Below are positions 1 through 8,792 of a stretch of DNA of 64,000 nucleotides, piece by piece. The stretch spans positions 123,867 through 187,866 of the forward strand of contig JAJYXP010000072.1 of the NCBI GenBank assembly GCA_021801705.1, written 5' to 3'. Below the pieces are notes generated by a model. That model did not search any database. It saw only the letters and a list, made by a program, of their open reading frames with translations, and was not told the DNA's origin. Numbering within the stretch: position 1 is the stretch's first letter; each line of letters begins with the position of its first letter. The stretch comes from Pseudomonadota bacterium. GTDB taxonomy: Bacteria; Pseudomonadota; Gammaproteobacteria; Burkholderiales; Sulfuricellaceae. Made by a program: the position numbers and the translations under genes.

Positions 1-15
1 GTACGTTCTTTGTAG

Positions 16-55
16 GTGCGAATTCATTCGCACATTTGGCCGAATGAATTCGGCC
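16..55. repeat. Paired palindromes at window start
   Basis: Two perfect 8-bp-arm palindromes stand side by side: GTGCGAAT/ATTCGCAC (16-33) and GGCCGAAT/ATTCGGCC (38-55). The inner halves are also inverted copies of each other (GAATTCATTCG at 20-30, CGAATGAATTC at 41-51), so alternative foldings are possible. No gene covers it. It resembles the small intergenic palindromic repeats common in proteobacteria; I cannot name the family. Confidence 0.55.
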
Positions 56-92
56 CTATAAGAAAATCATGCACATTCAACATGACAGGCTG

Positions 93-237
93 CTAGTAGT
101 CAGTCACGGTGAAAAGCATGGATGAGTTGAACCGTCACACCGGCGAAAGCCGGTGTCCAGGTTGTTGAATTTTCTGGATTCCGGCTTTCGCCGGAATGAC
201 GAGATTGTCCACCGGTTTCAATATGACTGACTACTAG
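93..237 (-). mobile_element. MITE-like element, copy 1 (137-bp core plus 4-bp target duplication)
   Basis: The core at 97-233 begins TAGTCAGTCA and ends TGACTGACTA (10-bp perfect terminal inverted repeats). It is flanked on both sides by CTAG (93-96, 234-237), read as a 4-bp target duplication. Inside are two hairpins built on CCGGCGAAAGCCGG-type sequence, the widespread ...GGCGAAAGCC... intergenic repeat. It is inverted relative to the other three copies and differs from them at about two bases. The right-hand CTAG supplies the TAG stop codon of the adjacent sulfurtransferase. There is no transposase inside, so it would need a transposase in trans. Confidence 0.85.
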
Positions 238-1088
238 GCAGCCAGCACTGCCTGGCCGGCTTCCACCGGGGTATCGTTGCGGTTGCCCCATTCCGACCAG
301 GAGCCGGCATAGGCCTTGACCTTGGCGTAACCCAGCGCTTTTAGTACGACATAGGTGTGGGCGGAGCGGTGGTGGCTGTGGCAATGCACGATCACCTCCT
401 TGTCCGGCGTGATGCCCAAACCGTGCAGGGTGCCGCGCAACTCTTCTGCCGGTTTCATGCGCAGGTTGCGTCCCTGATCCATGGCAAAGCTCCAGTCCAG
501 ATTGACGGCGCCTGGCATGTGGCCATTGCGCAACGCCGTGCGCGTCAGGCCGAAATATTCGTTCGGGCTGCGCGCATCCAGGACGACCGTGCGCGGGTCG
601 CCCAGCCGGGCCATGACGTATTCCGCATCGGCGAGGCTGCGTTTCTCCCCGCTGACTTTATACACGCTGTGCTGCGGCCGGATGATGCCGCTGCGGCCGG
701 CGTGATCCTCGTTATGCCATGCCTGTATCCCGCCGTTGAGCAGCGAAAAATGCCGGTGGCCGACCGCGTCCAGGGTCCACAGCAGACGGCTCGCCATGCC
801 GCCGCCCTCGTCGTCGTAGGCGACGACATGGGTGTCCGGGGTCAGGCCCAGGCTGGAAAATACCTCCTCCAGATGTTCGTCGTCCGGCAGCAGGCCACGC
901 GCCATGCCGCGTTGCGCCACCAGTGCGGCATAGTCGAGATGGACGGCGCCGGGAACATGGTAGCGCGCATAAGCATCCGGCCGGCGCAGGTCGACGAGCA
1001 GCAGGTTTTCCGCACCCAGACGGGTTTCCAGCTCGGCGGGTTCGACAATCAGGGGAAGCAGTGGGGTGGTGTTGCCGGTAACGGCCAT
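234..1088 (-). CDS. Thiosulfate/3-mercaptopyruvate sulfurtransferase (tandem rhodanese)
   Basis: A 284-residue protein with two rhodanese domains in tandem (roughly 15-130 and 160-275). The N-terminal one is structural; the C-terminal one carries the persulfide-forming cysteine in the loop HCHSHHRSAH, in the place of the usual CRxGxR loop. The loop is unusually His-rich, so the preferred donor is unclear (thiosulfate or 3-mercaptopyruvate). No signal peptide is visible, so it should be cytoplasmic. The stop codon TAG lies in the target duplication of the MITE at 93-237, meaning the element landed on the gene's last codon without changing the protein. It fits the sulfur-handling theme of the window but stands alone. 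Family assignment is firm, substrate is not. Confidence 0.88.
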   Translation of the reverse strand: MAVTGNTTPLLPLIVEPAELETRLGAENLLLVDLRRPDAYARYHVPGAVHLDYAALVAQRGMARGLLPDDEHLEEVFSSLGLTPDTHVVAYDDEGGGMASRLLWTLDAVGHRHFSLLNGGIQAWHNEDHAGRSGIIRPQHSVYKVSGEKRSLADAEYVMARLGDPRTVVLDARSPNEYFGLTRTALRNGHMPGAVNLDWSFAMDQGRNLRMKPAEELRGTLHGLGITPDKEVIVHCHSHHRSAHTYVVLKALGYAKVKAYAGSWSEWGNRNDTPVEAGQAVLAA

Positions 1089-1503
1089 TTGGCGGCGCTC
1101 CTGAAAAATTCGGTAGGGTAAACATACAATACCTTAGTAAATTAGTCAACATTAGTTGCGTGGTTCGCCATCATCCTGAAAACGGCGGTTCAACCTAGAA
1201 GCCGTTTCTAGGTTCAACACAAAGGACGCAGAGGGTGCGGAAATAAACAGGGGCATTCTGCACATTCTGCTGAACCCAGCCATCCTTCCGGTCTTAAATC
1301 TGCCAGTGATCCCGAGCCAAAGTCGGCCACATACTCCAATTGACACAGCCAGGGGAAATGTGCGGGAGAGACTATAAGAAGGTCGCAAACCGATCCGTTG
1401 CAGGCCTTCACGGTGATGCTAGTATTGAAGAAAGAATACTTTCGGCGAAAACTTGGCGGACGGCATTGAATAAAGATTCATCAACGCGGTAGGTAGAGGT
1501 GAG
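1089..1503. other. Intergenic region with a perfect inverted repeat
   Basis: No convincing gene. It holds a perfect 13-bp inverted repeat (GTTCAACCTAGAA at 1188-1200 and its complement at 1206-1218, 5-nt loop). Its outer half resembles the ends of the repeat family at 11130, 45481 and 49292, so it may be a collapsed copy with the middle deleted. The phrase AAAGGACGCAGAGG just after it matches another dispersed repeat type. A second short dyad, AGTATT/AATACT (1421-1440), lies upstream of the sensor gene and could be regulatory. Confidence 0.5.
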
Positions 1504-4500
1504 GTGCAGGGCATGGATGTTCTATTGGTTGAACCCGAACCAGCAATGAGTGCGTTGCTACAATCCGTGCTTGAAAGCCGTGGCCATGCAGTCACAGCGG
1601 TCGCTGATGGCGAAAGTGGCTGGGAAAGCTATCAGAGTCGCCACTTTTCCATGGTGATCCTGGAATGGCTATTACCGGAAATGGACGGACTGGAAGTGTG
1701 CCGGAAGATTCGGAGTAGCCCGAAAGGAGAAGACAGCCTGATCCTGGTGATCACCTTGCGCACGAACCCCGGTGACCTCAAACAGATACTGGCTGCCGGC
1801 GCCGATGATTACCTCGCACAGCCTGTCGACCGGCTACTCCTGAACATACGGCTTGAGATTGCCGAACAGCGGGCTAGCAGATTGATGCATCAACGGAAAG
1901 CCGAGAAAGGTCGTGGCCAGGTCCAGGCCATGCTCAAATTGGTGCTGGACACAATTCCCTCACGCGTGTTCTGGAAAAACAAGGAGAGCCGCTACCTCGG
2001 CTGCAATCGTCTCTTTGCGCTGGATGCTGGCTTGCAAGACCCGAGCCAGATCGTTGGCAAGACTGATCGTGACTTGCGCTGGGCCGAGCAGGCACAGCTT
2101 TACATTTCAGATGATCTCGCAGTAATGCAGTCCGGGCTGCCCAAGGTGAATTATGAGGAGCACCAGACAAGCCCGGATGGTGAATCAATGTATCTGGAAG
2201 CCAGCAAGATCCCCCTGAAGGACGGAAAAGGCAATCTGATAGGTGTGCTGGGCACCTACCAAGACATCACCGAGCGCAAGCGTGCGGAGACCGAACTGTT
2301 TGCGGCGCAAAGCAACCTTGCCGCCACGCTCGATGCTCTTCCAGACCTGCTGTTCGAGCTTGGTCTGGACGGACGCTACTATGACTACCATTCTTCACGC
2401 CCTGAATTATTGGCCGCGCCTCCGGAAGCATTGATCGGCAAAACCGTGCACGACATCCTGCCGCCCGAGGCGGCGGATGTGGTCATGTTGGCACTGCGCG
2501 AGGCTGATGAAACAGGTCACTCCCACGGCAGACAGATCGAGCTGCAAGTTCCACAAGGCAAATTGTGGTTCGAACTCTCCATTGCCCGCAAGCCTGTCGC
2601 AGCGGGATTGGCGCCTCGTTTTATCGTGCTGTTGCGCGATATCACCGTGCGCAAGCGGGCCGAGGCGGAAATCCTCGCCCTCAACCTGAGCCTGGAAGAG
2701 CAGGTACAAGAGCGCACCAAGGAACTGCTTGCCAAGGAAGAGCAACTGCGTGAAACCCTGGCGCTGAACGATAGCATCCTGATGACGTCCCCCATGGGGA
2801 TTGCAGCCTACCGGCAGGACGGTCAGTGCGTAATGGCCAACCCGTCGCTGGCCTCTATAGCCGACATCACTCAGGAGCAGTTGCTGAAGCAGAACTTTCG
2901 CCAACTCAGCTCCTGGCAGGCTTCGGGAATACAGGAGGCGGCGGAGCGTGTGCTGGCCACCGGCGCAAGGGTGGAGCTCGAGATTCGACACCTTACCAGC
3001 TTCTTCGGCCACGACGTTTGGGCGCGTTGCTGGTTGTCACGCTTTACCAGTCGGGGCGAACCGCACCTGCTGCTCATGCTTGAGAACATCACCGAGAAGA
3101 AGGCTGCCGAGGAGGAATTACGCCTCGCCGCCAGCGTGTATCAAAACTCGTCGGAAGGCATCTTGGTCACCGATGCGGCAGGCATCATTCTGTCAGTCAA
3201 TCCTGCCTTCACCGAAATCACCGGATACGCGGAAGACGAGGCGCTGGGGCGGAAAACCAGCCTGCTGCGTTCCGACCGCCACGGACCGGAGTTTTACCGC
3301 TCGATGTGGGAAGCCCTGACCAAAGAAGGTTGTTGGCGGGGAGAGGTCTGGAACCGGAGGAAGGACGGGGAGGCCTACTTGGAGTGGCTCTCCATCAACC
3401 GCATCGAAGCCAGTGCCGGAGCCCCCATCCGTTACGTCGCCGTTTTCCACGATATCACCGAGCTTCGGCGCAAGGACGAGGAAATCCGGCACCAGGCGTT
3501 CCACGATGCCCTCACCGGCCTGCCCAACCGCGCCCTGATGAAAGACCGCCTTCTGCACGCCCTCGAACGGGCGAAGCGCGAGGGTGGTCGGCTTGCGGTG
3601 ATTTTCATCGACCTCGACCGCTTCAAGGCCATCAACGACGGGCTGGGCCACGACGTCGGAGATCTTCTGCTGCAAGAGGTGGCTCGCCGGATCAAGAGCC
3701 GAATGCGCACCGCGGACACTGTGGCTCGCCTGGGCGGAGACGAGTTCGTGGTGCTCATGGAGGATCTGCAGGAGGCCGGGGATTGCGCCTCCCTGGCGCA
3801 GGAACTGATGGCCGAGATCGCACGCCCAATGGAATTGAGCGGGCATGCCGTCGAGATCCGCGCCTCCATGGGAATGGCCTTTTACCCCGAGGACGGAACG
3901 AATCCCATGGAGTTGATGAAGCGCGCCGACTTGGCCATGTACTCCGCCAAGGCGGCCGGACGCAACACCTATCGCTTCTTCCAGCAGGACATGCAGGACC
4001 GGATCAGCCAGCGATTGAACCTGGAGATGGAACTGCGCCTCGCCTTGGCCCAGCGCGACCTGGAACTGCACTACCAGCCCAAGGTCGACCTTGCCACGGG
4101 CAAGATTCTCGGTGTCGAGGCTCTTGTGCGTTGGCGGCACCCGCTGCGCGGGCTGCTGCTGCCTGCCGACTTCATCCCTCTAGCGGAGGAATGCGGTCTA
4201 ATCTGCGCGCTCGGGGACTGGGTGCTCGACGAGATCTGCCGCCAGTCGGCCGTCTGGCAGGCTGCCGGCCACACTTTCAAGATTGCCTTTAATATTTCGC
4301 CGCACCAGCTGGAAATGGGAGACCTGGTAGCGCGCATCTCCGAACTGGCCGCCCACCACGGGATTGCCCCGTCGGACCTGGAAATCGAGCTTACGGAGAG
4401 CGCGGTGATGGCGTATTCAATACACGCCGCCAGCGTGCTCGCTCGCCTGCGCGGGATCGGTGTCACGGTAGCGGTGAGCGATTTCTGCGCGGGTTACTCC

Positions 4501-4806
4501 AGCCTGTCCTACCTGCGGCAACTGCCCATCGATATCCTGAAGATCAACCATTCGTTTGTTACGGATGCAGACAGCAACGCGGAGGACGCCCAGATCGTGA
4601 AGACCATTCTTGCCTTGGGGCGGATGTTCAAATTGACGATGGAAGCGGAGGGCATTGAAACCAGCCGCCAGGCGGAGTTGCTGCAATCCTTCGGCTGCGG
4701 CATAGCCCAAGGCTACTTTTTCTCGCGCCCCCTGCCAGCGCGAGAATTCGAGGATTGGTTGGACGCGGCAATTGCCGCAAGCGGCAGCAGGCCAAGTCTC
4801 GAATAG
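1504..4806 (+). CDS. Receiver-PAS(x4)-GGDEF-EAL signalling protein
   Basis: A 1100-residue cytoplasmic sensor. Order: receiver-like domain (about 4-118), four PAS/PAC units (about 140-260, 265-390, 415-540, 540-665, most ending in an ...DITxRK-type PAC tail), GGDEF (about 675-835) and EAL (about 850-1090). GGDEF is intact (RLGGDEF), with an RxxD inhibitory site (RTAD) five residues before it, so a diguanylate cyclase is expected. The receiver looks unphosphorylatable: the acceptor Asp is Glu54 (ILEWLLPEMDG) and the conserved Lys is Gln106. The EAL domain keeps the EAL triplet, but DDFG is SDFC and KID is KIN, two metal-site changes that predict weak or no phosphodiesterase activity. Start is GTG 1504 behind GAGGTGAG; ATG 1513 is the alternative. 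It is monocistronic. Confidence 0.88.
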   Translation: MQGMDVLLVEPEPAMSALLQSVLESRGHAVTAVADGESGWESYQSRHFSMVILEWLLPEMDGLEVCRKIRSSPKGEDSLILVITLRTNPGDLKQILAAGADDYLAQPVDRLLLNIRLEIAEQRASRLMHQRKAEKGRGQVQAMLKLVLDTIPSRVFWKNKESRYLGCNRLFALDAGLQDPSQIVGKTDRDLRWAEQAQLYISDDLAVMQSGLPKVNYEEHQTSPDGESMYLEASKIPLKDGKGNLIGVLGTYQDITERKRAETELFAAQSNLAATLDALPDLLFELGLDGRYYDYHSSRPELLAAPPEALIGKTVHDILPPEAADVVMLALREADETGHSHGRQIELQVPQGKLWFELSIARKPVAAGLAPRFIVLLRDITVRKRAEAEILALNLSLEEQVQERTKELLAKEEQLRETLALNDSILMTSPMGIAAYRQDGQCVMANPSLASIADITQEQLLKQNFRQLSSWQASGIQEAAERVLATGARVELEIRHLTSFFGHDVWARCWLSRFTSRGEPHLLLMLENITEKKAAEEELRLAASVYQNSSEGILVTDAAGIILSVNPAFTEITGYAEDEALGRKTSLLRSDRHGPEFYRSMWEALTKEGCWRGEVWNRRKDGEAYLEWLSINRIEASAGAPIRYVAVFHDITELRRKDEEIRHQAFHDALTGLPNRALMKDRLLHALERAKREGGRLAVIFIDLDRFKAINDGLGHDVGDLLLQEVARRIKSRMRTADTVARLGGDEFVVLMEDLQEAGDCASLAQELMAEIARPMELSGHAVEIRASMGMAFYPEDGTNPMELMKRADLAMYSAKAAGRNTYRFFQQDMQDRISQRLNLEMELRLALAQRDLELHYQPKVDLATGKILGVEALVRWRHPLRGLLLPADFIPLAEECGLICALGDWVLDEICRQSAVWQAAGHTFKIAFNISPHQLEMGDLVARISELAAHHGIAPSDLEIELTESAVMAYSIHAASVLARLRGIGVTVAVSDFCAGYSSLSYLRQLPIDILKINHSFVTDADSNAEDAQIVKTILALGRMFKLTMEAEGIETSRQAELLQSFGCGIAQGYFFSRPLPAREFEDWLDAAIAASGSRPSLE

Positions 4807-4979
4807 CCCATCGATATCGTTGAAATTCCGTTATGGCACTGACCGGACCGCTATCACAACATCGAGGCAAGCGTCAGCTATTGGGAAACGCGATAGTCTC
4901 CGTTCGACCCATTTCTGTCCGTCGGATTTCCCGATAGCAGTCGTTCAGCGTCTAATTCCATTTCTAATTCAATAAAGCA

Positions 4980-5150
4980 CTAGACAATCCATTCCCAAGC
5001 CACAATGGACTTGACCATTGGTGCATTGCCCTCAAAGGTATGCAGGGCCACTTCGAGTTGATCCTCCAGGGCATCAAGACTGTCATCGTCATCCAATGCC
5101 TCCAGGTACTCGCGCAGTGCGCGAGTACGGAACGCTGGATCTGCCCATTC
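4980..5150 (-). pseudogene. Remnant of a small gene cut by a repeat element
   Basis: An open frame of about 56 codons ending at TAG 4980 has protein-like composition (acidic helical stretch ALREYLEALDDDDSLDALED, then VAWEWIV at the end). It runs without a start codon into the 178-bp repeat at 5151. The only possible starts lie inside the repeat, which would encode about 14 foreign residues. I read it as the 3' end of a gene whose 5' part was displaced by the repeat. I do not recognise the family. The stretch 4807-4979 before it shows nothing further. Confidence 0.4.
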
Positions 5151-5328
5151 AACCTGAAAAAAGCGATTAACCACGAATTTACACGAATAAAACACGAATG
5201 TTCACGAATAATCAAAGAATTAACGAAATTCACCCGATTCACCTGTTTGGTGAGACGATATTTCTTGTTAACTATTTGTGTTCATTCGTGAACATTCGTG
5301 TCATTCGTGGTTAATTACGGTTTTTAGG
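5151..5328 (+). repeat. 178-bp dispersed inverted-repeat element, copy 1
   Basis: Nearly identical to 49959-50136 (same length, about three differences). The ends are imperfect inverted repeats: CCTGAAAAAAGCGATTAACC on the left, with the complement of CCTAAAAACCGTAATTAACC on the right. The interior is dominated by CACGAAT/ATTCGTG motifs that can fold back on each other. One strand has a short frame through most of the element (NLKKAINHEFTRIK...), probably without meaning. No transposase. Confidence 0.8.
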
Positions 5329-5613
5329 TTGATTCCGCGAAGGAGGTGATTGGAAGGAACGTAGTCTTCCAGGGTGAAGGAGTAAAACAGCCTATCCTGA
5401 ACTATTGATTGATGGCCCATCATGGCGTGTTTTCCCTATCCATAATATGCCATAATCATATAACGGATAGGGGCTTATTGGGAGGAGTTTTTCAACAGAA
5501 TTCACCCCGAAGCAGCCACTCTGAAAACGTGAACGACGAGTTTCAGCGCCGAAAAATTGACCCCATATCTAGGGTATTGTTCAGACCTGGTAAGCATTTG
5601 CAAGACACTTTTC
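5329..5613. other. Intergenic region with an AT-rich dyad
   Basis: No gene supported. It contains the inverted repeat CCCTATCC (5434-5441)/GGATAGGG (5465-5472) around a 23-nt AT-rich loop that repeats CATAAT-like words; this could be an operator or hairpin. The phrase TTTCAGCGCCGAAAAATTGACCCC near 5538-5562 resembles ends of IS21-type elements as I remember them, but no istA/istB is present, so this is only a possible scar. Confidence 0.35.
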
Positions 5614-5758
5614 CTAGTAGTCAGTCATATTGAAACCGGTGGACAATCTCGTCATTCCGGCGAAAGCCGGAATCCAGAAAAATCAACAACCGGGACACCG
5701 GCTTTCGCCGGTGTGACGGTTCAACTCATCCATGCTTTTCACCGTGACTGACTACTAG
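5614..5758 (+). mobile_element. MITE-like element, copy 2
   Basis: Core 5618-5754 with ends TAGTCAGTCA/TGACTGACTA, flanked by CTAG on both sides (5614-5617, 5755-5758). The interior is identical to the copy at 31083-31219. It sits seven bases beyond the stop of the decayed metK copy. Confidence 0.85.
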
Positions 5759-5764
5759 TCAGGA

Positions 5765-6726
5765 TTAGCCGTTGAAACTGGCCAACTTTTCGATCTGATC
5801 GACACGCTCCCAGGTAAAGTCCGGCATCTCCCGCCCAAAGTGGCCGTAGGCGGCGGTCTGGCGGTAGATGGGCCGACGCAGGTCGAGGCTGTCGATGATG
5901 CCGCGGGGCGTCAGTTCAAAGGTGGCGCGCACTATCGCTTCCATCTGGTCGTCGGGCAGGGTTCCGGTGCCGTAGGTGTCAATCAGCAGGGAGACGGGCT
6001 CAGCCACTCCGATGGCGTAAGCCAACTGGACCAGACAGCGCCGGGCATAGCCTGCCGCTACCAGATTTTTGGCGATGTATCTGGCCATGTAAGCCGCCGA
6101 ACGATCCACCTTGGTCGGGTCTTTCCCGGAGAATGCGCCGCCGCCGTGGGGGCAGGAGCCGCCATAGGTGTCAACGATGATCTTGCGGCCGGTGAGGCCG
6201 GTGTCCCCATTGGGGCCACCGATTTCGAAGGGGCCGGCGGGATTGACCCATATCCGGAATCCGGGTGCGCGCAGGCCTTCCGGCACGAGCGGGTCGATGA
6301 TCTCGCGGGTAATTTCCCGCGTTACCCAGCCAGATCGGGTAAGGCATCAGGTCCGGTGTCTCGTCACACGCATAACCGAACATCAGCCCCTGGTCGCCAG
6401 CACCGATGTCCCCCGCCATCCAGTGCAATGCCTTTGTTGATCTGGATCGACTGGTGGTTGAAGCGCACCTGCACTTCGCAGCGATCCGGGTCGATGCCGG
6501 TCTCGGCGTCCCGGTAGCCGATGTCGTGCAGCATCTGGCGGGCGATCTCCTCTGCGCGGTTCCGAATGTCGTTGAAGAGCGGCTTGTGGGCAGTCTTGAA
6601 CTCGCCGGCGATGACCACGCGCTTGGGCGGCGGCACACCGCTCTCCGAGCGCCAGCGGGCGGAGCGGGCCTCGCCGGCCTCGCTCCAGCTAACGGCAGGG
6701 TATTCACTCACGGCGACACCTTCCAC
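5765..6726 (-). pseudogene. metK: Decayed S-adenosylmethionine synthetase (metK) copy
   Basis: MetK homology runs across the region but in at least two reading frames. From the 5' end: a poorly recognisable N-terminus, then a stretch around [13 protein letters not shown] (frame 1), then [18 protein letters not shown] and DLMPYPI (frame 2, about 6350-6440), then [15 protein letters not shown] and the whole C-terminal domain with [14 protein letters not shown] and [19 protein letters not shown] (frame 3, to 5765). The N-terminal ATP-site segment (SESVxEGHPDK in intact enzymes) is not recognisable, and about 60 residues expected after DLMPYPI are missing. So it carries at least two frameshifts and one or two deletions. 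A working metK must exist elsewhere if this reading is right; sequencing error could explain one shift but not the deletions. Confidence 0.82.
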
Positions 6727-6813
6727 TTGCAGGAACGGATTTGGATCGGCGCTATGGGCACCTCGATGAGCAGGAAATTCAAACGCACGGTGCTGAGCGG
6801 AGTCTGGTAAATC

Positions 6814-7623
6814 TTACCACTTCACCACGTGCACGTTGGACAGGGTGCGGCCGAGAAAACGCTCGCCTATGGTCTGGAACCTGAGCGGTACGTCGGTGAC
6901 GTAGAATTCGTAATGCGGCGCGCCGCGCTGCGGGTTGGCAAGGTTCATCTCGGTGAGCAGGGCGGCGGCTTCTTCCGCCATGGCTTCGGCCGAATCCACC
7001 AGCCGTACGCCGGGGCCTGCCACTTCCTGCAGCAGGGGTTTGAGCAGGGGATAGTGGGTGCAACCCAGTACCAGGGTGTCGATATCCTGCGCCAGCACCG
7101 GCTTGAGGTATTCCTGCGCGGTCAGGCGCGTGACCGGGTGGTCGAGCCAGCCCTCTTCCACCAGCGGCACGAACAGCGGGCAGGCCTGGGAGTAAATCCG
7201 CACCTCCGGCTCGTACTGGTGGATGGCGCGGGCATAGGCGTTGCTGTTGATGGTGGTGGGGGTGCCGATGACGCCCACCTGTTTTTTTGCCGAAAAAGCG
7301 ATGGCGCCCAGTGCGCCGGCGTCGATGACATCCAGCACCGGCACCGGGGAGAGGTCTTTCACCACCTGGGAAGCAACTGCCGCCATGGTGTTGCAGGCGA
7401 CGATCAAGACCTTGACCTGCTTGGCAAGCAGGAATTCGGCGATCTGGGTGGTGTAATGGGCGATGGTTTCGACCGATTTCACGCCGTAAGGCACGCGCGC
7501 CGTGTCGCCGAAATAGATGATGTTCTCGAACGGCAGGCGCTCCATCAGCGCACGCACCACGGTCAGGCCTCCTACGCCGGAATCGAATACGCCGATGGCA
7601 TTGCCGGAATCGGGATGAGGCAT
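6814..7623 (-). CDS. murI: Glutamate racemase
   Basis: A 269-residue cytoplasmic enzyme that converts L-glutamate to D-glutamate for peptidoglycan. The N-terminus has IGVFDSGVGGLTV. The two catalytic cysteines are in VACNTMAA (about residue 77) and LGCTHYPLL (about 190), the usual two-base racemase arrangement. Length is normal for the family. Start ATG at 7621-7623. It lies on the same strand as queG upstream, separated by about 80 bp, and may be co-transcribed with it. Confidence 0.96.
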   Translation of the reverse strand: MPHPDSGNAIGVFDSGVGGLTVVRALMERLPFENIIYFGDTARVPYGVKSVETIAHYTTQIAEFLLAKQVKVLIVACNTMAAVASQVVKDLSPVPVLDVIDAGALGAIAFSAKKQVGVIGTPTTINSNAYARAIHQYEPEVRIYSQACPLFVPLVEEGWLDHPVTRLTAQEYLKPVLAQDIDTLVLGCTHYPLLKPLLQEVAGPGVRLVDSAEAMAEEAAALLTEMNLANPQRGAPHYEFYVTDVPLRFQTIGERFLGRTLSNVHVVKW

Positions 7624-7703
7624 AAAATTTCCATTAAGAATAGCGCGTCATTCTGAGGTTTCCGCCCGTTCCGGTCAAGCCGGAAAAATCCGAACGGAAG
7701 CCG

Positions 7704-8792
7704 CTAGCGGAAGGGGCCGGCGGCCTGGCGGCCAAGCGCCCATTCGACGTGCTCGCGCACCAGCGCCGAGGGGTGGTCGAGGCGAGAATTGAGGGCTGCT
7801 GCGGATTGCGCCGAGGGCGGCGCATTGCCCAGCCCGACCGCGATGTTGCGCAGCCAGCGCTCATGGCCGATGCGGCGTATCGGGCTGCCGGCGAGCCTGG
7901 CGTCGAATTCCTCTTCGCTCCACCGGAACAGCGCCGCCAGCATGGCGTCATCCAGGCCCAGGCGCACGCCGAAGTCTGTTTCGCGGGTGGATTGTCCGAA
8001 CCTGTTCCAGGGGCAGGCCAACTGGCAGTCGTCGCAGCCGTAGATGCGGTTGCCGATCAGCGGACGCAATTCCACCGGGATGCTGCCTTTGAGCTCTATG
8101 GTGAGATAGGAAATGCAGCGCCGGGCGTCCACCCGGTAGGGGGCGACTATCGCGCCGGTGGGGCAGGCGCTGATGCAGCCTGTGCAGGTGCCGCAGTGGC
8201 TGGCCTCGGGCTCGTCGAGCGGCAGCGGCAGGTCGGTGTAGATTTCCCCCAGAAAGAACCAGGAACCGGCGCTGCGCGTCAGCAGCAGCGAGTGCTTGCC
8301 GCGCCACCCCAGCCCGCTCCGGCTCGCCAGTTCCACTTCCATCACCGGCGCGCTGTCGGCGAAGACGCGGTACCGGAACGGGCCGATTTCTGCGCTTATC
8401 CTCTCCGCCAGCTTTTGCAGCCGGGCGCGGACCAGCTTGTGGTAGTCGCGCCCGAGGGCGTAGCGTGAGATGAAAGCCTTGCCGCCTTCCGCAAGTACGG
8501 CCGTGCTGTCCCGCGCCTGTGGCGGGTAATAGGCCATGCGCGCCGTCACGATGCGCAGTGTGCCGGGCACCAGTTCCTGCGGGCGGCTGCGCTTGACGCC
8601 GTGGTTTGCCATATAATCCATCTCGCCGTGGCAGCCCTGCGCCAGCCATTCCAGCAGGCGTGCTTCGGCCTGGCCGAGATCGGTCCCGGCAACGCCGACC
8701 GCCTGAAAGCCGAGTTCCATCCCCCAAGCCTTGATATCTGCGGCGAGTTGCCGTAAATCAAATTGAGAATTAATGAGAGTGTCCACGTGCAT
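7704..8792 (-). CDS. queG: Epoxyqueuosine reductase
   Basis: A 362-residue cobalamin/iron-sulfur enzyme for the last step of queuosine synthesis in tRNA. Two 4Fe-4S motifs are visible, CGTCTGCISACPTGAI (about residue 190) and YGCDDCQLACPWN (about 245), plus the DUF1730 N-terminal domain with HGEMDYMANHG. A HEAT-like C-terminal tail follows. The ATG (8790-8792) abuts the GTG start proposed for tsaE on the other strand, so the two genes are head to head and their leaders must overlap each other's coding sequence. Confidence 0.95.
   Translation of the reverse strand: MHVDTLINSQFDLRQLAADIKAWGMELGFQAVGVAGTDLGQAEARLLEWLAQGCHGEMDYMANHGVKRSRPQELVPGTLRIVTARMAYYPPQARDSTAVLAEGGKAFISRYALGRDYHKLVRARLQKLAERISAEIGPFRYRVFADSAPVMEVELASRSGLGWRGKHSLLLTRSAGSWFFLGEIYTDLPLPLDEPEASHCGTCTGCISACPTGAIVAPYRVDARRCISYLTIELKGSIPVELRPLIGNRIYGCDDCQLACPWNRFGQSTRETDFGVRLGLDDAMLAALFRWSEEEFDARLAGSPIRRIGHERWLRNIAVGLGNAPPSAQSAAALNSRLDHPSALVREHVEWALGRQAAGPFR

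Noticed and set aside
5409..5633. Possible small gene between the 178-bp repeat and MITE copy 2
   Set aside because: No protein-like composition, no ribosome-binding site, and its end runs into the MITE.
5557..5751. Short frames inside the MITE that read ...RHSGESRNPE...TPAFAGVT...
   Set aside because: They arise in every copy (also 100-384 and 37995-38219) from the GGCGAAAGCC hairpins. This is a well-known spurious annotation from a non-coding repeat.
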